Below are positions 1-8,334 of a stretch of DNA of 64,000 nt, piece by piece. Made by a program: the position numbers and the translations under genes. The notes under the pieces are model-generated. The model saw only the letters and a list, made by a program, of their open reading frames with translations. It searched no databases and was not told the DNA's origin. Within the stretch, counting starts at the first letter, position 1, and every line of letters starts with the position of its first letter. Source of the DNA: Lutibacter profundi (GTDB lineage Bacteria; Bacteroidota; Bacteroidia; Flavobacteriales; Flavobacteriaceae); assembly GCF_001543325.1 (NCBI RefSeq), contig NZ_CP013355.1, positions 434,001 through 498,000 of the forward strand, written 5' to 3'.

Positions 1-2
1 TA

Positions 3-1070
3 AATTGGTTTTTTAACCAATGGTATTATGGAGATGGCCACATAAGGTTAAGTGTAACGTATGATTACAATACCATAATCAATACTGTGACGGTTAACAT
101 TAATCAGCAAGGGAAAACATTTAAATTTCCTCTAAGTATTGATATTTATGAAGGAAATAGTAAAACTAGGCATAACGTTTGGGTAGATAAAACTAGAAAT
201 TCATTTACATTTCCTTTTAATAAACTCCCTAAACTAATTAATATAGATGCTAAACATGTGCTTTTAGCTGAAATAGATGATAAAAAAACGTTAGATAACT
301 ATATATTTCAATATAAAAACGCGTCACATTATTTAGATAGGAGGTATGCTTTAGAAGAAATTGCCAAACACCAAGATAATAAAGAAGCATTTAATACTCT
401 AATCAAAGCTATGAATGATTCGTACTATGAAATAAGAATTTTGGCACTAGAGAGTGTAGATTTGTTTCAGAAATATTATAAAAAGGAAGCGATTTCAAAA
501 ATTGAAAATTTGGCAAAATTTGATAAAAAAACTTTGGTAAGAGCCGCTGCAATAGAAGTTTTAGGTAAATTAGTTGAAGTAAAGTATAAGTCTCTTTTTG
601 AAAAAGGGATGAATAGTAAATCATACGCTATCTTAGGAAAATCATTATTTTCTTTATATCAAATAGATAGAGAAACCACATTGAAAAAAATTAATACCTT
701 AAATAGTGATACTGAAAAACTTTTAGCTGAGGCAATTACCAATATTTATATTAATGAAAAAGATAAAACAAAATTACCTTTTATAGCAAACCATGTGTTA
801 AGCGGTATGTTTTTATCTAACAATAAAAGAGTGCAACAGCTTTATTCTGAAGCGTTTAAATGGATTTCAGAAAGTGACAATAAAGAAGCAATAATAAACC
901 TTACAAATGATTTTGTAAAATTAGGTAAACTGTATAAAAAATTCAATTTTGATAAAATGGCAATTAATATGCTGAATCAGTTGGTTTATACACAACAGCA
1001 ATCTAGCAATGAGAATAAAGAAGAATTGATATTAATTTTAAAAACAGGTATGGCTAAATTAATTGAATAA
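3..1070 (+). CDS. M1 family aminopeptidase, C-terminal part (5' end outside window)
   Basis: The frame is open from base 3 with no start, so the gene begins upstream; about 355 residues are visible. The first residues (NWFFNQWYYGDGH) and the beta-rich stretch after them match the end of the catalytic and Ig-like part of M1 zinc aminopeptidases. From about residue 115 the protein becomes helical repeats (EIAKHQDNKEAFNTL, DSYYEIRILALESV, KTLVRAAAIEVLGKL), the HEAT/ARM-like C-terminal domain of bacteroidal M1 enzymes. The HExxH zinc site would lie in the missing part, so activity cannot be judged. An internal GTG at 87 is not a credible start because homologous sequence precedes it. Family call from sequence resemblance. 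Confidence 0.75.
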   Translation, partial: NWFFNQWYYGDGHIRLSVTYDYNTIINTVTVNINQQGKTFKFPLSIDIYEGNSKTRHNVWVDKTRNSFTFPFNKLPKLINIDAKHVLLAEIDDKKTLDNYIFQYKNASHYLDRRYALEEIAKHQDNKEAFNTLIKAMNDSYYEIRILALESVDLFQKYYKKEAISKIENLAKFDKKTLVRAAAIEVLGKLVEVKYKSLFEKGMNSKSYAILGKSLFSLYQIDRETTLKKINTLNSDTEKLLAEAITNIYINEKDKTKLPFIANHVLSGMFLSNNKRVQQLYSEAFKWISESDNKEAIINLTNDFVKLGKLYKKFNFDKMAINMLNQLVYTQQQSSNENKEELILILKTGMAKLIE

Positions 1071-1327
1071 TTTACCTGTATAAATTTTACTTTTTTAAGT
1101 TCAACTGGTTTTTATAAGATTTGTGTAATTCTGTTTTTGACTAAAACATTCAGATAACTAACTCAATTTCTTTAATTGTTCAACCCCCAATTAATCGAGC
1201 GTTGTTTATAATAATTAGGATAATACCAATCAAGGTTTAAATTGAAAATCATTTAATTAATTTTTTCTTCTATTATTTACAATATTGAGAGTAATTTATA
1301 ACAACCCAAAACCGGTAGAAGGTTGTT

Positions 1328-1720
1328 TTAGGAAATGAAATTTTTAAAAGTGCCATTTTTATAAAAAATAACGATTCGTTCAATTTCATCTTCTTTTTTA
1401 GCATCAGTTACACTCTCAGTACCTAATTTTTTTGTTTGTGTACTGCCACCATCAGTCAAAGATAGGGGAGTGTATTTGTTGTTCGTTATTGTTTGTTTGG
1501 GAAATTCTCCAATACCATTTAGTAACCAATATAATTCTACCTCGGGAAATGTTTTTAAAATTTTAAGCACAAATTCTAAACTGGGTTTATTTCTTCCAGA
1601 TAAAATATGTGAAATACTCGATCGCTGTATTTCCATTTTTTCTGCTAGTAGGGATGCCGATATTTCGTAATAATCTATAATTATTTTAAGCCGTTTTGCA
1701 AATTCTTCAACGTTTACCAT
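1328..1720 (-). CDS. XRE-family helix-turn-helix regulator
   Basis: 130 aa. Residues 5-60 form a Cro/C1-type HTH (FAKRLKIIIDYY, then SASLLAEKMEIQRSSISHIL as helices 2-3, then SGRNKPSLEFVLKILKTFP). A polar linker follows, ending in the short tail ERIVIFYKNGTF that is common in flavobacterial XRE proteins. No sensor domain is seen. It is transcribed away from an M14 peptidase gene, and the shared 286-bp intergenic region holds a large inverted repeat plus two copies of TTACAwwTGTAA, one of them in its own promoter. Autoregulation and control of the neighbour are inferred from this layout only. Confidence 0.8.
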   Translation of the reverse strand: MVNVEEFAKRLKIIIDYYEISASLLAEKMEIQRSSISHILSGRNKPSLEFVLKILKTFPEVELYWLLNGIGEFPKQTITNNKYTPLSLTDGGSTQTKKLGTESVTDAKKEDEIERIVIFYKNGTFKNFIS

Positions 1721-1739
1721 TGTAATAAAATTAATATTA

Positions 1740-1772
1740 CAAATGTAACATATCTCTAAGTAAGAAACAAAA
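1740..1772 (-). promoter_or_regulatory. Promoter of the XRE gene with embedded palindrome
   Basis: On the minus strand, -33 TTTTG (1772-1768), a 20-nt spacer and -7 TACATTTG (1747-1740) match the Bacteroidota promoter pattern. The leader to the ATG at 1720 is about 16-19 nt. The -7 element is part of the palindrome TTACAAATGTAA (1737-1748), so a dimeric regulator bound here would block the polymerase. Confidence 0.55.
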
Positions 1773-1929
1773 AATAAATTTAAACGAGTAATAAACCCTG
1801 ACTAAACCTACAATAATCACTTCAAATAATACTAACTAATGTATTAATTAACAAGACTTTAAAATTAGTATATAGATTTTTCTTATTTCATTTATCTAAA
1901 TGGTTCACATACTTAAATAAAAGCAAGTA

Positions 1930-1987
1930 AAATGTTTACAATTGTATATTTTTGAATAGGTAATCTTGTATACAATTGTAAACATTT
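1930..1987. promoter_or_regulatory. 19-bp perfect inverted repeat upstream of the M14 peptidase gene
   Basis: Arms 1930-1948 and 1969-1987 are perfect reverse complements (left core TGTTTACAATTGTATA), separated by 20 nt. Each arm itself carries a TTACAATTGTA-like half palindrome. A further TTACATTTGTAA lies at 1994-2005, just before the possible start codons, and overlaps TACATTTG (1995-2002), a -7-like element. No T-tract follows, so a terminator is unlikely; a double operator for the divergent XRE regulator is the best reading. Confidence 0.5.
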
Positions 1988-2006
1988 GATTATTTACATT
2001 TGTAAC

Positions 2007-3119
2007 ATGGATTTTATGAGTGTAAATAAGTTAGAACGTTGGTATAATTTAAATTTTGAAAAAAGATTAAAAGGTAGAAGAATTTTGTTTGTAGATATTG
2101 ATCCTTTAATCTTAAGTTTATCCTCAAAATTTAAAAAAGAAATTTTAGGCTATTCAGAAAATAATATCCCAATTTATAAAATAAGCGTTGGCACTGGTAA
2201 AGTGAAGATTCTTACTTGGTCTCAAATGCATGGAAATGAAAGTACAGGAACTAAGGCTTTATTTGATTTGTTTCATTTTTTTGAAGATGATTCTGTTGAA
2301 ATTAAAAAAATAACCGAATTAATCCTTTCTAATTGTACGCTTGAATTTATAGTTTTATTAAATCCAGATGGCGCCATTCAATTTACTCGAGAAAACGCCA
2401 TTAAAATAGATTTGAATAGAGATGCTGTAGCTCAAAAGGCGATTGAAAGTAGGTTATTAAGAAGTACGTTAGAAAATTTGAACCCTAAATTTTGTTTTAA
2501 TTTACATGACCAGCGTTCTATTTTTAATGTTAAAGGATCTCAAAACCCGGCAACTATTTCTTTCCTAGCACCTTCAGAAGACATTCAAAGGACGTTAACA
2601 ACCGGCAGAAAGCAAACTATGAGTGTTATTGTTGCCATGAATAGCTTTCTACAGCAAATAATTCCGAATCATATTGGTAGATACACCGATGAATTCTATC
2701 CAACTGCTACCGGAGATAATTTTCAAAAATTAGGACACAATACAATCTTAATTGAAGCAGGGCATTTTAAAAATGATTACGAAAGAGATATTACCAGAAA
2801 ATTCAATTTTTATGCATTATTAAAAGGATTGTTTTATATAGCAACCTCTAAAAATTACATTAATTATAAACCTTATTTCAATATTCCAAATAATGAAAAG
2901 AAGTTTCTTGATATCATTTATAAAAATGTCACAATTAAAGAGAATAACATTGAACACACGAAAGATATAGGTATTCAATACAGGTTTAAAGTAGAAAATA
3001 ACAAGTTAATACGGTACAAGCATATTGAAAAAACAGGAGATTTAACAAATTACTACACTTATAACTATGTAAATAAAGAAAATTTAAAATTAAAGGATTT
3101 AAAATTGTCAAATTCGTAA
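2007..3119 (+). CDS. M14-family zinc carboxypeptidase-like protein
   Basis: 370 aa from the ATG at 2007; ATG 2016 and an in-frame TTG at 1986 are alternatives. The zinc site HxxE is in MHGNEST (about residues 75-78) and the third ligand is probably the His of FNLHDQ (about 167). IDLNRD recalls the conserved substrate-binding NR of M14 enzymes, and IEAGHF (about 250) may supply the general base Glu. No signal peptide, so it is predicted cytoplasmic, as in the flavobacterial single-domain M14 group. The C-terminal 80 residues are divergent and lysine-rich. It stands alone, divergent from the XRE gene. Substrate unknown. Confidence 0.75.
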   Translation: MDFMSVNKLERWYNLNFEKRLKGRRILFVDIDPLILSLSSKFKKEILGYSENNIPIYKISVGTGKVKILTWSQMHGNESTGTKALFDLFHFFEDDSVEIKKITELILSNCTLEFIVLLNPDGAIQFTRENAIKIDLNRDAVAQKAIESRLLRSTLENLNPKFCFNLHDQRSIFNVKGSQNPATISFLAPSEDIQRTLTTGRKQTMSVIVAMNSFLQQIIPNHIGRYTDEFYPTATGDNFQKLGHNTILIEAGHFKNDYERDITRKFNFYALLKGLFYIATSKNYINYKPYFNIPNNEKKFLDIIYKNVTIKENNIEHTKDIGIQYRFKVENNKLIRYKHIEKTGDLTNYYTYNYVNKENLKLKDLKLSNS

Positions 3120-3193
3120 ATAATTTGTCGTTTTATCGTTTTTTTTTAATAAATTTGCTGAATAAATATATTTTTTTTTAACATAAACAGATT

Positions 3194-3673
3194 ATGAAGA
3201 AATTTATTCTAGACGAAATTGATCATCAAATTTTAGATATTTTAATTGAAAATGCCAGAACTCCTTTTACGGATATTGCTAAAAAATTAGTTGTATCTGC
3301 AGGAACCATCCATGTTAGGGTGAAAAAAATGGAAGATGAAGGAATTATTAAAGGTTCAACACTAACATTAAATTATGAAAAAATGGGTTATTCATTTATT
3401 TCACATGTTGGTATTTATTTAGACAGAACTTCAAAAACAAAACAAGTTATTAGAGACTTAAAGAAAATACCAAATGTAACAATAGCCTATATTACTGCTG
3501 GTAAATACAATATTTTTTGTAAAATAAGAGCGAGAGATACAACTCATGCAAAGGAAATAATTTTTGAAATGGACGATATAGATGGTGTTTCAAGAACTGA
3601 AACTATGATTTCTTTAGAAGAAAGTATCAACGATAAAAAACGTTTAATGCACTCTATATTTGGAGAGTTGTAA
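3194..3673 (+). CDS. Lrp/AsnC-family transcriptional regulator
   Basis: 159 aa, normal length. The N-terminal AsnC-type winged helix starts DEIDHQILDILIENARTPFTDIAKKL and is followed by VSAGTIHVRVKKMEDEGIIKG. The C-terminal RAM effector domain (about 70-150) includes VTIAYITAGKYNIFCKI, the usual ligand-binding turn. Such proteins form octamers that respond to amino acids. A -7-like TAAATTTG lies at 3150-3157. A strong hairpin follows the gene, making it monocistronic. The next gene encodes a branched-chain-type 2-oxoacid dehydrogenase, so amino-acid-linked control is plausible but not shown. Confidence 0.9.
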   Translation: MKKFILDEIDHQILDILIENARTPFTDIAKKLVVSAGTIHVRVKKMEDEGIIKGSTLTLNYEKMGYSFISHVGIYLDRTSKTKQVIRDLKKIPNVTIAYITAGKYNIFCKIRARDTTHAKEIIFEMDDIDGVSRTETMISLEESINDKKRLMHSIFGEL

Positions 3674-3692
3674 TATTTATAGAATTAACTTT

Positions 3693-3732
3693 AAAATATA
3701 CCTTATCATTTTTTTTTGATAAGGTATATTTT
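3693..3732 (+). terminator. Hairpin terminator after the Lrp gene
   Basis: Perfect 16-bp stem (arms 3693-3708 and 3717-3732, core TATACCTTATCA) closed by an all-T loop of 8 nt. The arms end in A and T runs, so it could work in both directions. It lies 20 nt after the stop codon. Confidence 0.8.
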
Positions 3733-3774
3733 GTTTTAGAACAATAGTGTACATTTAAATTTATTTTATATTTA

Positions 3775-5778
3775 ATGAGAACAGACAATACTATTCCAAC
3801 GCCAATTATTTACAATCGAAAGCATTTTAGTGATGTTGAATTGTTAGACCTATACAAAGCACTTTTAAAACCTCGTTTAATTGAGGAAAAAATGCTCATT
3901 TTATTACGTCAGGGTAAAATTTCAAAATGGTTTTCAGGAATTGGACAAGAAGCCATATCGGTTGGTGTTACAACAGCACTAAATGAGCAAGATTATATAT
4001 TACCAATGCATCGAAATTTAGGTGTGTTAACATCTAGAGATGTTCCATTGCATAAACTTTTCTCACAATGGCAAGGTAAAAAAAAGGGATATACGAAAGG
4101 TAGAGACAGATCTTTTCATTTTGGTGTGTTAGCACATAAAATTATTGGTATGATTTCTCATTTAGGTCCGCAATTAGGTGTTGCCAATGGTATAGCTTTA
4201 GCAAATATTCTTAAAAACGAAGCTGGTATTGCTGTTGTTTTTTCAGGAGATGGAGGTACAAGCGAAGGAGATTTTCATGAAGCTTTAAATGTAGCTGCCG
4301 TTTGGGATTTACCAGTATTGTTTTGTGTAGAAAATAATGGATATGGTCTTTCAACGCCTTCAAGTCAACAGTTTAAATGTGAAAACATTGCAGATAAAGG
4401 GATAGGATATGGAATGGAGAGTCATATTATAAATGGAAATAATATTTTAGAAGTTTATTCCAAAGTAAAAGAAATTGCTGAAGATGTTAGAAAAAAACCA
4501 AGACCTGTACTTTTAGAGTTTAAAACATTTAGAATGCGTGGGCATGAAGAAGCTAGTGGTACAAAATACGTTCCTCAAGAATTATTGAATGAATGGTCTT
4601 TAAAAGATCCTGTAGAAAATTTTGTTGCTTTTTTAAAAAAGGAAATGATTTTAACTATAGAAAACGAACTGCAAATTAAAGATAAATTTACAAAAGAACT
4701 TAATGAACATTTAAAAATTGCTTTTGATGAAAAAGAAACTTCATCTACAGTTGAAAAGGAATTAGCAGATGTTTATAAGAAAACGAATTATGTAGAAATA
4801 AAACCACAACTAGAAACTACAAATATTCGTTTTATTGATGCTATTTCACAAGGACTAAAACAAAGTATGGAACGCTTTGGGGATATGGTAATAATGGGGC
4901 AAGATATTGCTGAATATGGAGGTGTTTTTAAAATTACTGAAGGGTTTTTAGAAAAATTTGGAGCAAATAGAGTTAGAAATACACCAATTTGTGAATCAAG
5001 TATTATTGAGGCTGCTTACGGACTTTCGATTTGCGGAATTAAATCTGTTGTTGAATTACAATTTTCTGATTTTGTAACCTCAGGATTCAATCCCATTATT
5101 AATTTATTAGCCAAATCACACTATCGCTGGAATCAAAATTCGGATATTGTTTTACGTATGCCTTGTGGTGCTGGAGTAGGAGCAGGCCCTTTCCACAGTC
5201 AAACAAATGAAGCTTGGTTTACCAAAACCCCTGGCTTAAAGGTTGTTTATCCTGCATTCCCTTATGATGCTAAAGGATTGTTAGCAACTTCAATAGAAGA
5301 TGAAAACCCCGTACTGTTTTTTGAACATAAAGCACTGTATAGGTCTGTTTACCAAGAAGTTCCAGATAGTTATTACACCATTCCTTTAGGGAAAGCTACT
5401 CTTTTGAACGAAGGAAATGATATAAGTATTATAACCTATGGCGCTGGAGTGCATTGGGCTTTAAACGAAGTGAAAAAACATCAAATTTCAGCAGATATAA
5501 TAGATTTAAGAACTTTACAACCACTTGATACAGAAACGATTTATAAATCTGTAAAGAAAACAGGTAAGGCATTAATTTTACAAGAAGACACCCTTTTTGG
5601 AGGAATTGCTTCGGATATTTCAGCTTTAATTACTGAAAATTGCTTTAAATATTTAGATGCTCCAATTAAACGTGTGGGGAGTTTAGAAACCCCAATACCA
5701 TTTGCTAAAAACTTGGAAGATATGTTTTTACCTAAAAATCGTTTGTATGCTAACATTGTTGAATTGCTAAATTATTAG
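3775..5778 (+). CDS. Fused alpha-beta E1 component of a branched-chain-type 2-oxoacid dehydrogenase
   Basis: 667 aa with both E1 subunits in one chain. The alpha half (about 1-340) carries the thiamine diphosphate motif GDGGTSEGDFHEALN from residue 158 to the closing VENN, preceded by PMHRNLGV and SFHFG. The beta half (about 350-667) starts at RFIDAISQGLKQSMERFGDMVIMGQDIAEYGG and has the transketolase central and C-terminal domains (LRMPCGAGVGAGPFHSQ, DLRTLQPLDTETI). It would decarboxylate branched-chain 2-oxoacids and acylate the lipoyl domain of E2, which is not in this window. Fused E1 proteins of this length are normal in Bacteroidota. Branched-chain rather than pyruvate specificity is judged from overall similarity. 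Confidence 0.85.
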   Translation: MRTDNTIPTPIIYNRKHFSDVELLDLYKALLKPRLIEEKMLILLRQGKISKWFSGIGQEAISVGVTTALNEQDYILPMHRNLGVLTSRDVPLHKLFSQWQGKKKGYTKGRDRSFHFGVLAHKIIGMISHLGPQLGVANGIALANILKNEAGIAVVFSGDGGTSEGDFHEALNVAAVWDLPVLFCVENNGYGLSTPSSQQFKCENIADKGIGYGMESHIINGNNILEVYSKVKEIAEDVRKKPRPVLLEFKTFRMRGHEEASGTKYVPQELLNEWSLKDPVENFVAFLKKEMILTIENELQIKDKFTKELNEHLKIAFDEKETSSTVEKELADVYKKTNYVEIKPQLETTNIRFIDAISQGLKQSMERFGDMVIMGQDIAEYGGVFKITEGFLEKFGANRVRNTPICESSIIEAAYGLSICGIKSVVELQFSDFVTSGFNPIINLLAKSHYRWNQNSDIVLRMPCGAGVGAGPFHSQTNEAWFTKTPGLKVVYPAFPYDAKGLLATSIEDENPVLFFEHKALYRSVYQEVPDSYYTIPLGKATLLNEGNDISIITYGAGVHWALNEVKKHQISADIIDLRTLQPLDTETIYKSVKKTGKALILQEDTLFGGIASDISALITENCFKYLDAPIKRVGSLETPIPFAKNLEDMFLPKNRLYANIVELLNY

Positions 5779-5812
5779 TAAAATAAATTTCATATCTGAT
5801 TTTTATCATTAA

Positions 5813-5834
5813 TTATTACTTATTTAAGTAATAA
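5813..5834. other. Short AT-rich inverted repeat between the E1 and regulator genes
   Basis: TTATTACTT (5813-5821) and AAGTAATAA (5826-5834) form a perfect 9-bp stem with a 4-nt loop, 35 nt after the E1 stop. There is no T-tract, so it may be a weak terminator or an operator for the downstream regulator gene, whose -7-like TAAATTTG lies at 5885-5892. Confidence 0.35.
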
Positions 5835-5927
5835 CTTTCATCTCAAGAGTTATTTTAAATAATACTTTATTTAAATGTATTTATTAAATTTGAGTATTTA
5901 TAAGTTCATTTATTAAAATTAATAGCC

Positions 5928-6991
5928 ATGAAGAAAAAGGCACTATTGATTGAAGATGATAAAAATATTAGGGAAACTACATCCAAAATATTAGAACTTG
6001 CAAATTACAGGGTTAAAACAGCCGAAAACGGATTTTTAGGAGTACAATTGGCAAAATCTTTTTTACCAGATATATTGATATGTGATATTTCAATGCCTGA
6101 ATTAGACGGGTTTGGAGTTTTGCAAATAATATCTAAAATACCTCATTTAATAAGTATTCCCTTTGTTTTTTTAACTACAAAAAAAACGACTTATACTGAT
6201 TTGCGCAAAGGAATGGAGTTAGGGGCTGATGATTTTTTAAGAAAACCTTTTGAAGAATCTGAGTTATTGAGAGTAATTGAAAGCAGGTTAAAAAGGGCAG
6301 AGGCATTTAAAAATAAGAATGAAGGCCTAATTACTGAAATTGAACATGTTGAACCCCACGAAAAACATGAGCAGCATATTCAAAATATGATTCAGTTTTT
6401 AGAGCAAAAAAAATATATAATTATGAAAAAGGAGCGTCAATTTATTGCAAAGGAAATTTAAGTAATCACGTTTTTTTTATAAAAAAAGGAGAAGTAAAAA
6501 CGTACAAAATTAACAATGAAGGTAAAGAATTTGTTACGGGGTATTTTACAAAAAATCAATATTTTGGCTATTCTTCATTTATAAAAGGTTTGGCTCATTT
6601 TGAAAATTCTAAAGCAATTACAACTACTCAATTGTATAAAATCACTAAAAATGAAATAATTGAAATCACAAAAAATAATCCTTCTATTATATATGAATTT
6701 ATAGATTTATTAGCTAGTAATTTAATTGATGTAAAAGAGCAATTAATACTTTTAGCTTATGGTAGCGTTCGAAAAAAAACAGCGATTACTTTACTCAAAT
6801 TAGCAACTACCAATTTTGTAAATTCTGAAAATAAAATCACTATTTCACGCAGTAATTTGGCTAAATCAATAGGAATTGCTAAGGAAACTTTAATAAGGAC
6901 TTTACATGATTTTAAAGTGGAAAAACTGATTGAAATAGAACCCAAAAGTATTAAGCTTATCAATAAAAAAAAGCTACTTAAAATACAGTAA
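5928..6991 (+). pseudogene. Receiver-Crp/Fnr fusion regulator interrupted by a -1 frameshift
   Basis: Frame 1 (5928-6461) gives a CheY-like receiver: DD pair in IEDD, phospho-acceptor Asp in ILICDISMPELDG, Thr in FLTTKK and Lys in LRKPFEE, then a linker. The continuation lies in the -1 frame, open through 6383-6991: KKIYNYEKGASIYCKGN begins a cyclic-nucleotide-binding-like beta roll, FFIKKGEVKTYKINNEGKEF follows, and the end is a Crp-type HTH (ISRSNLAKSIGIAKETLIRTL). The two frames join at the A8 run 6406-6413; one extra A restores a flavobacterial receiver-cNMP-HTH protein of about 354 aa. The run is read CAA AAA AAA, a slippery heptamer, so programmed -1 frameshifting is an alternative to inactivation or a sequencing error. 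Confidence 0.75.
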
Positions 6992-7004
6992 ATCAATATT
7001 TAAA

Positions 7005-7018
7005 TTGATAACAATCAT
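7005..7018. promoter_or_regulatory. FNR/Crp-like box upstream of hsp20
   Basis: TTGATAACAATCAT matches the FNR-type palindrome TTGATnnnnATCAA at 9 of 10 fixed positions. It sits 13 nt after the receiver-Crp regulator and 100 nt before the Hsp20 start. The regulator's recognition helix has the E..xR pattern (KETLIRTL) that contacts GA steps in this family, so control by this regulator is an attractive inference. Confidence 0.4.
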
Positions 7019-7024
7019 TTTTTA

Positions 7025-7042
7025 CAATGATGGCTATCATTG
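7025..7042. promoter_or_regulatory. Perfect 7-bp inverted repeat upstream of hsp20
   Basis: CAATGAT (7025-7031) and ATCATTG (7036-7042) with a 4-nt spacer, 7 nt beyond the FNR-like box. It has TGAT...ATCA spacing like the neighbouring box, so it may be a second binding site of the same regulator; it could also act as terminator for the regulator gene. Confidence 0.4.
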
Positions 7043-7118
7043 CCATTTTAGCATTTATAAACTAACTTGTAGTGTGTAATAAAAAGATGGAGGTTTAATT
7101 TTTAAAATATAGTTTATC

Positions 7119-7562
7119 ATGTCACTTATTAAATTTAACAGACGTTTTCCTTTATTTGATCAAATGCTACCTGATATTTTAGATACAGATAGGCTTTTAA
7201 ATGAAGATTTGATTTTAGAAGATAATTGGGTACCAGCAATTAATGTTAAGGAAAACAAAAACGACTTCGAAATTGAAGTTGCAGCACCTGGTTTTTCAAA
7301 AAAAGATTTTGAAGTAACCATTACCGATGATATTTTAACAATAGCAGCGGAAAACAAAAATAGTGTAGAAGATAAAGATGAAGAATACTCTCGACAAGAG
7401 TTTTATTTTAACTCTTTTAAAAGATCTTTTACATTACCAAAGAGTATAGATTTTAGTAAGAAGATTAAGGCTAAATATGACAATGGTGTTCTAAGGGTTC
7501 ATTTAGAGAAATTGGAGATTTTAAAAAGTGAAGAACACAAAAAAGTGATAGAAATAAGCTAA
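7119..7562 (+). CDS. Small heat shock protein, Hsp20/alpha-crystallin family
   Basis: 147 aa. The N-terminal arm RFPLFDQMLPDIL is followed by an alpha-crystallin domain (about 40-140): VPAINVKENKNDFEIEVAAPGFSKKDFEVTITDDILTI, YNSFKRSFTLPKSI-type strand, and the signature KAKYDNGVLRVHLEK. It would act as an ATP-independent holdase in the cytoplasm. It lies directly after the stress-type regulator and its FNR-like box and before a small helical protein, an arrangement typical of oxygen-limitation or stress clusters in this family. A hairpin lies between it and the next gene. Confidence 0.92.
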   Translation: MSLIKFNRRFPLFDQMLPDILDTDRLLNEDLILEDNWVPAINVKENKNDFEIEVAAPGFSKKDFEVTITDDILTIAAENKNSVEDKDEEYSRQEFYFNSFKRSFTLPKSIDFSKKIKAKYDNGVLRVHLEKLEILKSEEHKKVIEIS

Positions 7563-7574
7563 TCTTCTTTTTTT

Positions 7575-7608
7575 GAGCCCGAGAGATATGTAATTATTTC
7601 TCGGACTC
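7575..7608 (+). terminator. Hairpin after hsp20
   Basis: GAGCCCGAGA (7575-7584) pairs with TCTCGGACTC (7599-7608) with one mismatch; loop 14 nt. It lies 13 nt after the hsp20 stop and only 25 nt before the next start, so it may terminate or attenuate rather than fully separate the genes. Confidence 0.6.
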
Positions 7609-7632
7609 TTAATCAATTTAAAAACAACTAAA

Positions 7633-8079
7633 ATGAAACAAGTAATTCCAAAACAAAAAGTGGCTACATTTAAACACAGTATAGATTATTTGCATAGTAA
7701 ATCAAAACAATGGATTTCTGAAATTAAATTTATTAAAGTTGAGCAAAATTTTCTCAAAGAGTTACTAGCAGAACATATTATTGGTTTGTGTGATTCCAAT
7801 AATTTTACAAAAGCAAAATTATTTTTAAATGGTATCAATCACGAAAAAAAATTAGGAGATGAATTAATTAATTCAATTAAAGAACACAATATTAATTTAG
7901 CATTATTAATTGAAAAAGTTTATTTAAAAAAAGAAGATACCATTAGAGAAAAACATGAGCTTTTAAAAAAAGAAGTGAAAAATTATATTGAAAATTTTAA
8001 ATATATTAAAGAACAAGTATTTGAACTTATATTACTTATAATGAAAAAAGAAAAACAACAAAAATTGTTAGCAAAATAG
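7633..8079 (+). CDS. Small lysine-rich helical protein of unknown function
   Basis: 148 aa, not recognised. No signal peptide or membrane segment. The protein is almost wholly helical by composition, with coiled-coil-like stretches (EKVYLKKEDTIREKHELLKKEVKNYIENFKYIKEQVFELI) and a high Lys/Glu content. Position 55 nt after the hsp20 hairpin and same strand suggest co-expression with the heat shock protein under low-oxygen or stress conditions. No catalytic motif is seen, so a structural or adaptor role is the most that can be suggested. A short hairpin-forming palindrome (8148-8168) follows. Confidence 0.65.
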   Translation: MKQVIPKQKVATFKHSIDYLHSKSKQWISEIKFIKVEQNFLKELLAEHIIGLCDSNNFTKAKLFLNGINHEKKLGDELINSIKEHNINLALLIEKVYLKKEDTIREKHELLKKEVKNYIENFKYIKEQVFELILLIMKKEKQQKLLAK

Positions 8080-8147
8080 GTGTGTAAATACAAATACTTT
8101 AATCGTTTTCAAATTTTAGTTCTTTCAAATTTTGTAGAGTAAATAAA

Positions 8148-8168
8148 CAATAAATATGCTATTTATTG
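8148..8168 (+). terminator. Weak hairpin downstream of the small helical protein gene
   Basis: CAATAAAT (8148-8155) and ATTTATTG (8161-8168) form a perfect 8-bp AT-rich stem with a 5-nt loop. There is no T-tract; low confidence as a terminator. Nothing else is seen between 8080 and 8334. Confidence 0.3.
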
Positions 8169-8334
8169 GCCATTAACGAGGTGGCTGGTGAAATAGCTTG
8201 GGGATATTTATTATTTGGACAGTTAAAGATATTGAATTTTTTGATTTGGGGTAAAATTGATTCTACATTTTGACTGTTGTTTATACAAAATTTTGAAGTA
8301 TGAAGTATTCAGAACTAAAGTTTGAAAACGATTT

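Noticed and set aside
1737-1748. TTACAAATGTAA as certain evidence for XRE binding
   Set aside because: It contains TACATTTG, the -7 promoter element, on the gene's strand, so promoter function alone could explain its presence. Kept only as part of a wider operator hypothesis.
8080-8334. Small RNA or gene between the helical protein and rluA-type genes
   Set aside because: Only weak AT-rich hairpins and no promoter-terminator pair or ORF could be supported.
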